A stretch of DNA of 64,000 bases, taken from positions 77,863,875-77,927,874 of the forward strand of contig NC_035440.2 in the NCBI RefSeq assembly GCF_002127325.2. Direction: 5' to 3'. The DNA is from Helianthus annuus. Lineage: Eukaryota > Streptophyta > Magnoliopsida > Asterales > Asteraceae. Position numbers and translations under genes: made by a program. The notes under the pieces are model-generated. The model was not told where the DNA came from and ran no database searches. It saw only the letters and a list, made by a program, of their open reading frames with translations. Shown here one piece after another: positions 34,209-44,647 of the stretch. Each line of letters starts with the position of its first letter. The first letter of the stretch is position 1.

Positions 34209-35332
34209 TCAAATAAGAGCATAACATAAAAATTTCATTACTGCCATCGGAACAGGCTATTTACAAGCTTCTGTTCCTGTTTCGTCAGTCGCACGGTCGT
34301 GCCACTCTGGCACTGCCATGCCATCTCCTGATCGCTTAGCAGCTTGTTACCGATAATCAACGTCGCACAACCGTGCCAAACTGGCACTGTCGTGCGACTC
34401 GGCGTCGCAGTTCAGAATCGGTGATTTGTGCTTGATTTTTAACCGGCACTGTCATGCCATGACCGTGCGACAACAATTTTTACTAGAGAATAGTTTATTT
34501 CACTGATTTAACGTGTATTTTTCAAGATTTGACTTGTAATTAGTTAATAAACTTCGAATCAAGCATCAGAACTACCGATTTAACACTAATCACCCAAGAA
34601 CAAGGGTTTATTTGACATTTATGAAGAAAACCCCACAATTTCTTGGTTCAAGCGTCAGATCTACATCAGAAACTAAGTTTAATCCACAAAATATGTAGGA
34701 AACATATCTTGGAGGATGATTGAAGCGAAATCTAAGCCAAATTTAGGTTTGGGCGACCAGGAACTCCCGTGCGACGCTTAGGGTTTCGAAAAATGAAGTA
34801 TTTTTACTGCAGATTCGCTTAAATACCCTAGATTTTACTGTTCGGTTTTCGAGTCGCACAGTCGTGCGGATTTGGCACGGTCGTGCCGTTCCGAACCGCT
34901 GGCCTGGGTCGCTTTGTGTTATCGGGTAACAAGGTAGTGCAACTGTCGCACGGTGGTGCGACCTGATGACTGTCCTGTTTCCGAATTACTGATCAGTTTT
35001 GACTAAGAGTTGCACTACCGTGCCGATTTGGCATGACCGTGCAACACCTGGGCCTTTTTGTGTAATTTTTCACAGTAAGCTTATAACTCCAAAATTTTAC
35101 CAAAAATTTCCATTTTTGCATTATTTCATATATTTTAACAATTATTCAATTTCATAAATCCAGAAATTATGGATCAAGGTCGTATGCACCTACGGTTAAA
35201 ACCGAAAAATTTAACAAATTACTTAATAAACGTTAAAAACTAATATATACAAAATTACCTTTAGCGTGTGAAAACACGCTTGCTAAATTTGTCAGCGAGT
35301 CGATAGCTAGACTCATTCTCCCCACACTTGTT
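34209..35332. other. Spacer between ATHILA ORF and pol, with palindromes
   Basis: An 1124-bp non-coding stretch. It carries two clusters (34285-34480 and 34850-35045) of the same GCAC-N-GTGC palindromes found in the LTR U3, including a perfect GTCGCAC/GTGCGAC pair near 34945 and a GGCAC/GTGCC site near 34876. It may serve as promoter or leader for the ATHILA ORF. Confidence 0.6.
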
Positions 35333-35341
35333 TTAAGTGTG
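35318..35341 (-). other. Third polypurine-like tract with stem-loop at the end of Athila pol
   Basis: The stem CACACTT/AAGTGTG (35323-35341) holds the start of an AAGTGTGGGGAGAA tract on the minus strand. It overlaps the pol stop codon (35333-35335). It resembles the modules near 31312 and 32505, but here the tract itself is in the stem. Confidence 0.5.
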
Positions 35342-38300
35342 CGGGATGTGGAGTTCGAGAATTTCCTCCACTGGATCAATCGGTCCGTTGATGTAAAGTT
35401 TTAAACGATGACCGTTGACTTGGAAACTTCCCCCGCTTGTATCCTCGATAGTTACGGCCCCGTATGGAAATATTTCCTTAACTTTGTATGGACCCATCCA
35501 TCGGGATTTTAGCTTTCCGGGAAATAAACGTAGTCTTGAGTTATATAACAAGACAAGATCCCCTATTCGGAGATCCTTATGGTCTCTCAACCTATTGTCA
35601 TGAAATCTCTTGACTCGCTCCTTGTACCTGCTAGAACTTTCATAGGCATGGTTTCTTAGCTCCTCAAGCTCGTGGATTTGCAGAAAATGGGCTTCACCTC
35701 CGCTTTTTAAATCCAAATTTGCCGTATTCAAGGCCCAGAATGCCCTGTGTTCTAGCTCGACAGGTAGATGACAGGCTTTCCCGTAAACCAACCTAAAGGG
35801 TGTGGTCCCGATAGGTGTCTTGAATGCTGTTCTAAAAGCCCATAAAGCATCATCCAACTTGTCTGACCAATCCTTACGGTTATTATTAATGGACCGCTCA
35901 AGGATTCTTTTCAAACCCCGATTTGTGACCTCAACTTGCCCGCTCGTTTGAGGATGATATGGTGTAGCCAATCTGTGATGAACTCCATAACGGGAAAAGG
36001 CTCGTTCTAATTGCGCATTACACAAATGCGTTCCTCGGTCACTGATGAGTGCTTTTGGAGCACCAAATCGGGTGAACAAACTTTTTAAGAACCTCACGAC
36101 TACCCTAGCATCGTTTGTAGGCAAAGCTTGAGCTTCGGCCCATTTTGAGACATAGTCTACAACAACTAGGATGTATTTGTTACCTCGTGAGGCTGGAAAT
36201 GGTCCCATGAAGTCAATACCCCATATATCAAAGACTTCACAGACTTGCATTGGATGCAGAGGCATTTCATTGCGTGTGGAGATATTTGTTGCCCTCTGGC
36301 AAGCATCACACGCTCTAACCGATTCATGCGCATCACGAAAGATTGTGGGCCAGTAAAACCCAAAGTCTAACACTTTCTTTGCAGTGTAGTTTGCTCCATG
36401 ATGACCTCCGATTGGCCCTTCGTGACAATGGTGCAGAATGCTAGCTGCCTTTTCTCCAAATACACATCTTCGGATCACCTGATCGGCTCCGATTCTAAAC
36501 AAGTATGGTTCGTCCCAAATATAATATTTCAAATCTGCAAAGAACTTCCTCTTTTGCTGATATGATAATCCTTTGATAAGGATTCCACACGCGAGGTAGT
36601 TTGCAAAGTCTACGAACCAAGGTGACTCGTCATTCATCTCGATACTCAAAAGGAATTCGTGGGGGAAATTGTCATTTATTGGTTCCTCCAATGAATTTTC
36701 AGAACTTCCATGCTCAAGTCTCGAGAGATGGTCGGCTGCAACATTCAAAGCTCCCTTTTTATCTTGGATCTCAATGTCGAATTCTTGTAGTAACAAGATC
36801 CATCTGATAAGACGCGGTTTTGCGTCCTGTTTGCTAAAAAGGTATTTAATCGCTGCATGATCTGTATACACAATTGTTTTGGACAACACAAGGTATGACC
36901 TGAATTTGTCGAAAGCATAAACTACTGCCAAAAGCTCTTTCTCTGTAGTCGTGTAATTTTCCTGAGCATCGTGTAGAGTTTTGCTGGCATAGTAAATAGG
37001 ATGAAAATGCTTCTCCCTTCGTTGTCCTAAGACTGCTCCTATTGCGTAATCACTAGCATCGCACATTATCTCAAATGGCAACGCCCAGTCGGGTGCAACT
37101 AAAATAGGTGCTTCGATAAGCCTTTGTTTAAGTTGCTTGAATGCTTTCATGCATTCGTCTGAAAATACAAATGGAGCATCTTTTTCTAACAAACGGGTGA
37201 TAGGTCTTGCGATTTTTGAAAAGTCTTTTATGAATCGCCTATAGAACCCTGCATGACCCAGGAAACTTCTAATTGCTCTGACCGAGGTTGGGGGAGGAAG
37301 TTTAGAAATGATGTCCACTTTTGCTGGATCAACTTCCAACCCGACTTCAGAGATTTTGTGTCCGAGAACTACCCCTTCCTTCACCATGAAGTGGCATTTC
37401 TCCCAGTTAAGCACAAGATTAGTTTCCTCACATCTCATTAACATTCTTTTCAGATTTCCAAGACATTGATCGAAAGAACTCCCGAAAACAGAGAAATCAT
37501 CCATGAATACTTCCATGGAGTCTTCAATCATGTCATGGAAAATGGCTACCATGCAGCGCTGAAATGTGGCTGGTGCATTACACAGCCCAAAAGGCATACG
37601 CCGGTAGGCGAATGTGCCGAAAGGACATGTGAAAGTAGTCTTCTCCTGGTCTTCAGGAGCGATAGGAATTTGAAAATATCCAGAGAACCCATCCAGAAAA
37701 CAGAAAAATGACTTCCCCGAAAGACGTTCCAACATCTAGTCAATGAATGGAAGCGGGAAGTGGTCCTTACGGGTGGCATCGTTGAGTTTGCGATAATCGA
37801 TGCAAACTCGCCATCCGGTGACGGTACGGGTAGGAATAAGTTCATTCTTATCGTTTGGAACTACAGTAATACCACCTTTCTTGGGTACTACTTGCACTGG
37901 ACTTACCCAAACAGAATCAGATATAGGATAAATCAGCCATGCATCTAACAACTTAATTACTTCTTTCTTCACCACGTCTTGCATGTTAGGATTCAATCGC
38001 CTTTGATGTTGTGCACTAGGCTTGTAATTGTCTTCCATGAGAATCTTATGCGTACAAAAAGAAGGATTGATGCCTTTTATATCCATAATCTTCCATGCCA
38101 TGGCCTTTTTATGGAGCTTTAGAACTTCCAGAAGCTGTCTCTTTTCCTCTTTTGTTAAGGATGCTGAAATGATAACTGGTAAGTGACACTCCTCGTCTAG
38201 AAATGCATATTCGAGATGCGGCGGGAGTTCTTTTAACTCCAACGACGGTAACCGATGGTTTGGACTTTTCTTCAACTTCACGGTCAATCTCCACAAATTG

Positions 38301-38416
38301 ATCAGGACCTTGAGAACCATCATCATCGATTTGGCAGACTGGCTGCTCCTGTGAAATGTCGTTTTGGTTCTCACACAAAAGAGGTGTGTCCATATCAATT
38401 TCTTCAATCGTGCCAT
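35333..38416 (-). pseudogene. Athila reverse transcriptase, RNase H and integrase
   Basis: One frame broken by a single TAG at 37736-37738, one C-to-T step from CAG. Upstream of the stop: RT N-terminus (WVSPVQVVPKKGG, GWRVCIDYRKLNDATRKDHFPLP). Downstream 800 codons are fully open: RT with [10 protein letters not shown], RNase H ([33 protein letters not shown]), integrase HHCC finger (CDACQRAT), core Asp in [10 protein letters not shown], Asp in LISDRGTH and Glu in GQVEVTNRG, and a [13 protein letters not shown] segment. All catalytic residues I can see are present. The upstream part is out of frame with protease because of an indel near 38250. Confidence 0.9.
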
Positions 38417-38888
38417 TGAAATGAGAGCTTACACAAGTATCGACAATGTCGACATAGTAAAGCATGTCATCGTGACTTTGCGGATGTTGCATTGATCTTT
38501 TAATATCAAAAGTCACGTGCTCGTCATTTACTCGGAGCGTGATTTGGCCAGCTGCCACATCGACGATCGTTCTCGCAGTATTGAGAAACGGGTGTCCAAG
38601 TATTAATGGCACTTTTGAATCTTCGTCCATGTCTAAAATAACAAAATCCACGGGAAAAACAAATTTATCGATTTTAACAAGCATGTTTTCAACGAGTCCA
38701 CGCGGATACTTGATCGAACGATCTGCAAGTCGAATACTCATTCTAGTGGGCGAAGGTTCACCCAGATCTAATTTAGCAAAAACTTTATAAGGCATAAGGT
38801 TTATGCTAGCTCCTAAATTGGCTAATGCGTGACTGACAGACATGCTGCCAATGAGACAGGGAAGAGTAAAACTGCCCGGATCTCCCAT
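38109..38888 (-). pseudogene. Athila aspartic protease region
   Basis: Retropepsin-type domain: ALANLGASINLMPYKVF holds the active site, read LGAS where most relatives have D-x-GAS; a missing catalytic Asp here would make it inactive. Then LADRSIKYPRGLVENMLVKI and VPLILGHPFLNTARTIVDV, the conserved ILGRPFL-like motif. Frameshifts separate it from gag (near 38930) and from RT (near 38250), so its last 40 or so codons are out-of-frame noise. It would process the polyprotein in a functional element. Confidence 0.8.
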
Positions 38889-40732
38889 CTTTTCAGGTAG
38901 ACGGTTTGGAGAAGGGCTGAACAGTTTTCATTCATCAACACACAAGACAAGCTTTCGAGCTTTTGCTTGTTTGTGAGGATGTCTTTTAAGAACCTTGCGT
39001 ATTTAGGCATTTGAGCCAACGCCTCAACAAATGGAATGTTTATGTGTAATTGTTTAAACATCTCTAAAAACTTACCATGTTGTTCATCGTTCTTTTGCTT
39101 CTTCAGTCTGCTTGGATATGGGACAGGAGGAATGAAATCTTTAACTGGCTCCTGAAACTGTGCTGTACTTGCTAGGACTCGCCTAGCGTGCACCTCGTCT
39201 GAAGCGTCAGTTTGGACCGTATCAGTGATCGGTGGTGAGTCCGATTTGTCAGGTCCCGTGGCTTTACCACTCCTCATCATTACTGCATTAACGTGCCCTC
39301 TCGAGTTTGGTTCTGTGTTACCTAGAAGACTACCTTGTGGTCTTTCAGATAACATTTTGGCCAATTGGCCAACTTGATTCTCAATGGTTTGAATTGAAGC
39401 CTTCTGGCTCCGCATTTCCCCTTCCTGAGCCATGAAACGCTCCTCATGCTGCTTGTATCGCTTTTCAGATATTTGATTGGCATTGTTGGAGTTGTTTAAG
39501 AGTTGCGCCATCATTTCCTCTAGTTTTGAGTTGGTTTGAGAGGTTTGAGGCTGGGAAGTGCTTCCTGAACCTAAATTATTGTAACGTGGTTGAAAAGTTT
39601 GCCCTGATGGCTGAAAAGATTGTCCATGGGGCTAAAAGGATTGCCCCTAAGACTGTTGTGGTGCGGGAGCGCGTTGAGCATATCCGAGTGGGTTTTGGTT
39701 ATTGGAATTAGCTTTCCATTCAAAGTTTGGATGATCCTCCAACCTAGATTGTACGTGTTGCTAATAGGGGTTATTTTGGGGCCTAATTTGATTGCCCAAA
39801 TAGTCCACCTCTTCGTGGCCCGTAAACATAACACCCTGCTCACATGTACCTGGCTCGTGTGACACTCCACACAGCTCACATGATGATTATACCTGCGAAA
39901 CGTTCTGAGCCTGATCAAATCTTGCTGCCAATGCTCCAATCTGTGCTGCCAATGCTTCATTGGGTGTTTTTGTTCCAAGATCGCCTCCTGCATATACATC
40001 TAAATGTTCTTGTGAGTCGTAGTTGAGTCCTTGGTAGAAGTTGAACACAAGTTGCCTTTTGGACAACCCGTGATGTGGAACATCGATCAGAAGATCTTTG
40101 AACCTCTCCCAAGCTGCGTGTAGAGATTCGCCTTCATCCTGTTTGAATGTCATAATACGATTCTTAAGCTTGGCTGTCTTTTCCGGCGGAAAATATTTTT
40201 GCATAAAAAGATCGGCCATCTTGTTCCAAGTCGTGATGGAACCCGCTGGAAGTGACAAAAGCCGAGATCGGGCTTTGTCTCGCAAAGAGAATGGAAAAAG
40301 CCGCAAACGGATTGCGTCTTCAGAAACGTCTCTAATTTTGAAAGTCGAGCACACCTCGAGAAATGAAGCGATGTGCCGACCTGGATCTTCGTGATTCTTC
40401 CCATCAAACTGCACAGAATTTTGCAACATGTTAATAATACTAGATTTAATTTCAAAACTCGGTGCTGCTATAGTAGGTCAGGCAATGCTCGGTAGCAAGC
40501 CCTCTCCTCCTGGACGTCCGGTCTCATTTAGAGGCTGGTCGTCTTCTGCCATAATGCTTCCTTTGTCGTCCTCTGAACTCTCACTATCAGAAAGAATCAC
40601 TGGTTTATCGATTGCAGCCGCAATCCTTTGTGCAACAACAAGTGATCTCTCGCGAAGCCGCCTACTTCTTCTTAAGTTATTTTCTGGTTCGTTGGCTAGC
40701 TCAGCGTTAGCGGGTGCAGGGGGCGTGGACAT
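38889..40732 (-). pseudogene. Athila gag (multiple stops)
   Basis: Start chosen at ATG 40732 (MSTPPAPANAELANEP). Gag core: FDGKNHEDPGRHIASFLEVC, RLRLFPFSLRDKARSRLL, WNKMADLFMQKYFPP, then a CX2CX3HX4C knuckle (CELCGVSHEPGTC, about 39846-39885), a Gln-rich stretch and a C-terminal part (HEERFMAQEGEMRSQKASI, IPFVEALAQMPKYARFLK). Five in-frame stops: TGA 40478-40480, TAA 39887-39889, TAG 39761-39763, TAG 39647-39649, TAG 39632-39634. Each is one C-to-T step from CGA, CAA or CAG, and the frame is otherwise kept. A frameshift near 38930 separates it from protease. Confidence 0.88.
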
Positions 40733-40960
40733 TAGCTTGCACGTAAAAAGGAAGGCATTATACAGAAAAACGAACATAATAATAATATAAGAAATAAGTA
40801 TACATAATAATATTACATAATATCCATATATATACGGGCTATTAAACAAATCTATTTAAATATTTACTGAATTATTTATTTATTTACATCCGAGAACCTT
40901 TTTTTTTGTTTACCAAAATTTCTGATGACACTCATCAGAAATCTGAGGTAACATGTTTTA
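40733..40960 (-). other. Athila leader next to gag
   Basis: Non-coding leader upstream of gag with TCAGAA/TTCTGA motifs (40918-40945). It continues beyond the MITE at 41557. Confidence 0.4.
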
Positions 40961-41472
40961 TAGGGGGAGGTTCATTTGAGAAGAAAATTTAATTGAGAAG
41001 AAAAAGAACAAAGGGTACAATTGTAAAATATTAAATAGTTTTTCTCTCATCTCATTTATTATTATCTTTGACTAATTACTTAGTTATAAAGATTATCATC
41101 CTCCACACTAAAATTTTGCCTAGACACCTCCAAATTTACCCTACATGTTTTTGAAATTTATCCTACACATATTGAAATTTATCCTACACAACTCGTAATT
41201 CATCCTACACACCTCATAATTTATCCTGCACTTTAAAATAATTTTTTTTTCTTCTTTGAAAATATATATATTTTTTTGAAAATAAGTTACAAATTTAATT
41301 TAGTTAGCTATTAAAAAGGAAGACTAACAATTAATGATCTATCTAAGTTTACCAATATACCCTTACACTCATATTAATTATAAAAATTAAATGAAGTAAA
41401 ATGAAGCATTCTTATTGGTTGAAGTTTGTTCTTTTTTATTCTTACAAAAAAATTCTTCTCATTTGAACCCTC

Positions 41473-41477
<5 letters not shown>
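40961..41477. mobile_element. MITE in the Athila leader
   Basis: A 517-bp non-coding element with terminal inverted repeats: TAGGGGGAGGTTCATTTGAG on the left and, read from the right, TAGTGGAGGGTTCAAATGAG, extending loosely to about 50 bp. The interior has a short run of ATCCTACAC repeats (41140-41230). Flanks are TA-rich so the target duplication cannot be read. Superfamily not assigned. Confidence 0.6.

Positions 41478-41556
<79 letters not shown>
41478..41556. repeat. (AT)n microsatellite
   Basis: About 79 bp of uninterrupted AT repeat at the right edge of the MITE. Confidence 0.95.
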
Positions 41557-41560
<4 letters not shown>

Positions 41561-42179
41561 AATTCTGATATTTCTGATAAAAATCTGATGAAAGCTTTTG
41601 TTCTATCAGAATTTCTGATAAATCCATCAGAATTACCAGAAGAAGATCTGGTAAATTCATCAGAATTGAAAACTATTGTTTTTAGAACATCTAATGGGTT
41701 TATCAGAATCTATCAGAAAATCGGATAAATTCATTGGAATTTATCAGAAAATATGATGATTTTATCAGAAAGTTATATTTTATATTTATGAAGTGAATAA
41801 ATAAACAAATGAGTACAATAATTAAATGAATGAATAGAATTTTAAACGGACGGAAATAAATAAATAAATAAATGAATAAATAGAATACTGAACATTAATA
41901 AATAAAATACTGAATTAGAAATACTGAACTGGAATAAATAAATGAATGAAGTGCAGAAATGAAATTACTGAAATGAAAAATACTGAATTAAATGTTTGCC
42001 AGTACATGGTTCGATTCCGAACACATAACTTGACTTAAAATAAATGAAATAAAACTGTTAGTTGAACAATAAATAAAAAGTTAGTATGTTAGTGAGTTAG
42101 TAAAGTTAGTCAATAAGTTGGTTAGTGGTTAGTTGGTTAATAAAACAGAAAAGAAAAGTTAGTCAAAAGTTAGTCCTAG
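41557..42179 (-). other. Athila leader with TCAGAA motif cluster
   Basis: 41557-41770 holds about a dozen ATCAGAA/TTCTGAT motifs, some palindromic (ATCAGAATTTCTGAT). 41800-42000 is AAATAAATGAA-rich and 42050-42179 is GTTAGT-rich. No recognised primer binding site adjoins the LTR at 42180, although one is expected. Confidence 0.5.
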
Positions 42180-43982
42180 TGGGCGTGGGCGGTTATATAC
42201 ATTTATTTACAGTATGTTCACGCGCCCGACGAAATTTGTTTTATATTTATAAAAATGGTTTATACCTTAACATTAAAACACACACAACAATGGACAAGTG
42301 TATCCCGTCATATATGCAGCAAAGTATTGGTAAGAGCCAGATATCGATCCATGGAACACGGGCATTATAATGTACTGAATCTTTGTCATTATTTTACCAG
42401 ATAAAAGGATAGGTGAATGGTTGTTTAACTAAGTTATCTAAATTACGACTAAGACATAAATATACTTCTATCTTGTTTCACAAATAACCTAAACCTGTTA
42501 TCTATCAGATATGTCACAAAAGCACTTAATCAATTTTCCAATTTCGAGACAGCTAGTTACCGGGTCTGGATTTCTAGCATTATGATTCGTCGGAAAGTTA
42601 ACGCGATGGTCACACGTTAACCACCTAAAATCATTCATTAGCGAGCTATTGATATTTATTCATGCGAACCTTTAAAGATAGGTTATTTACCGGGTCTGGA
42701 TTCCTAACCTCACTTATCAAAGAAAGCAATACCGATGGTCACAATACAGCCACGAGGATAAGCAATTATGTAGATCATATAACAAATAATTTCACCTTTA
42801 CACGTCTTAAACAAGTCTACCGTGTCAGCAATTTCAGACCAACACTACTAAACAAGGATCATAAACCACATCTAAGAACATGCAACCAACACCATATGAT
42901 TCATTAGAACCCTTACGTGCAAGAAAGTATTCCTAATCAAAATAAGATATATCTTGTATAAAACCAATACCCTGGTCTAGTTTCATGGTGTAAACAAAGT
43001 CTACAAATAAGTGATTAATCAAGAAATAGTTACCATCCCACTAACCACAGATTCATTATCCAAGATAATCAAACACAATCAGGAACTCAACATCAATGAA
43101 ACATTCATTATATAATCATGAAGATTCAACGTGAAAAAGTACTAAAGATTCATAAAAACAAGATTACAACATAAAGATTATTCAAGATACAAGTTCATTA
43201 CTACTATTACATAACTAACATCAGCTCAATACTTGCAAAATGATCAGAATACATGTTTAAGAACAAGGAATCGAACCATAAACAAGCAAGGAATTGATGG
43301 GTTGGATCGGTTATGCTTCCATTCGGTCTTTAAGCTTCAAAGTGGTCTGATCAGGACTGCTTCAGAACCCAGAAATCGCCCAGAAACATGTAGAAAAAAC
43401 CCAACATTTTGATCAGTAGCGAATGCTGCTATTTATAGGCAATTTTCAGTTTGGCACGGCCGTGCCATCGGGTCGCACGGCCGTGCGGTCAGGTCTTGTC
43501 GGGTGACGTCATTTTCAGCGATCCCGAGTCAGCCAAGTGGACTAGTGGACAAGTTGCCTGAGTCATCAGATCGGCACGGTAGTGCCGCTGGTGGCACGGT
43601 AGTGCCACTCTTCAGAAATGTTGGTCAGAAGGCTTGATTTGGCAGTGGTTTGGTAGTGCCGCGGGTGGCACGGTAGTGCCGCCCGAGAAACAATTGGCAC
43701 TCCTGGTTGCACTAGCAGTGCTTCTGAGATCGTAGCAGTGGCACGGTAGTGCCGCCGGTGGCACGGTCGTGCCACACCTGGCAGTTCATCAGATTTTTGC
43801 CAATTCCATCATAAATGCATCAGATTTGGTCCGTTTTCATCAGAATTTTCCATTATGCTCTGTGTAAGACCTGAAAATATAAAAGTACCGATTTTGGTAC
43901 CTAACCGTCGTGTTTTCGGTCAAAAATGCTTAAAACGGAAGTGTTTTGGGGTATAAAAACTTGTATAATTTAACGTATATCA
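42180..43982 (-). repeat. 5' LTR of the Athila element
   Basis: Full LTR matching 29531-31311, beginning TGGGCGTGGGCGG on the plus strand and ending TATATCA before GCAGC. TATA box (minus strand) at 43429-43438. Palindrome array at 43452-43775 directly upstream of it. Confidence 0.92.
43452..43775. repeat. GGCAC/GTGCC palindrome array, 5' LTR copy
   Basis: Same arrangement as 30794-31103. One palindrome here is damaged (GTGGTTTGGTAGTGCC near 43646) while the rest are kept, and one short block is inserted near 43608. Confidence 0.75.
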
Positions 43983-43987
43983 GCAGC

Positions 43988-44634
43988 ATTTGCAGACACT
44001 GGGTTGTTTTGAAATCTTCAATGGACTTGTATGAGCTTTTATGTTGTTTTCCTTTTAGGCAGGAAACACAATGCTCAGGACAGGAGTACAGTTTTTGAGG
44101 AAGGCCTTTTACTAAACCCTGTTTTGATAAAGCAGTGATTGTCTTGAGATTTGTGTGCCCCAATCTCCTGTGCCATAATTCTGTCTCTTTGTTAGAGGCA
44201 GCTGAGAACAGACAAGCATCAGTCGTGGGGCTCTCTTTTGACAAATCAACTACATAGACATTGCCACTCCTTTGAGCAACAAGTTGGGATTTTCCATTCT
44301 TTATTATTTCTTCAATATTTTTAACCATTTCTGGTCCAACAATCCTACAACAATCCTTTGTGAAGAATGAGCCATAGCCCTTATCACTCATTTGAGAGAC
44401 ACTCAGGAGGTTGAATTTTAGATTGTCTATTAGATTGACATTTTCAAACTTAACATTACCAGATTTTACTGTACCAGACCCCAAAACCTTCCCTTTACTA
44501 TTATTGACAAAGGATATATCACCCCCTCCATGACTTCTGAAGTCTTGAAGAAGGGCTTTACATCCAGTCATGTTCCTGGAGCCTCCAATATCTAGATACC
44601 AAAGACTATCTAAGCATGCAGAAGCTCCCTGCAC
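43988..44634 (-). pseudogene. Copia protease and pre-integrase domain, upstream piece
   Basis: Protease active-site region reads WYLDIGGSRNMTGCK, where DSG is usual: the Asp is kept but the Ser is Ile. It continues through NLKFNLLSVSQMSDKGY to the GAG-pre-integrase domain (ELWHRRLGHTNLKTITAL) with its zinc-binding residues (His in HRRLGH, then CVSCLKGKQHKSSY). Coding is cut off at the Athila insertion (target duplication 43983-43987) and resumes at 29530. Protease would cut the polyprotein; the pre-integrase domain belongs to integrase. Confidence 0.87.
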
Positions 44635-44647
44635 ATGTAGTAAAAGG

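Larger units (their letters stand above)
29531..43982 (-). mobile_element. Athila-type Ty3/gypsy element inserted in the Copia integrase
   Basis: LTRs of 1781 bp (29531-31311) and 1803 bp (42180-43982) are flanked by a perfect five-base target duplication GCAGC (29526-29530, 43983-43987). In element order: LTR, long leader, gag, protease, RT/RNase H, integrase, spacer, ATHILA ORF, 3' untranslated region, LTR. The post-pol ATHILA ORF defines the lineage. All coding parts have stops or frameshifts except a long RT-integrase frame. No recognisable primer binding site adjoins the 5' LTR at 42179; the leader there is altered or diverged. It is younger than the Copia element it interrupts. Confidence 0.92.

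Noticed and set aside
41426..41728. 100-codon ORF
   Set aside because: It translates the (AT)n microsatellite as repeated Ile-Tyr.
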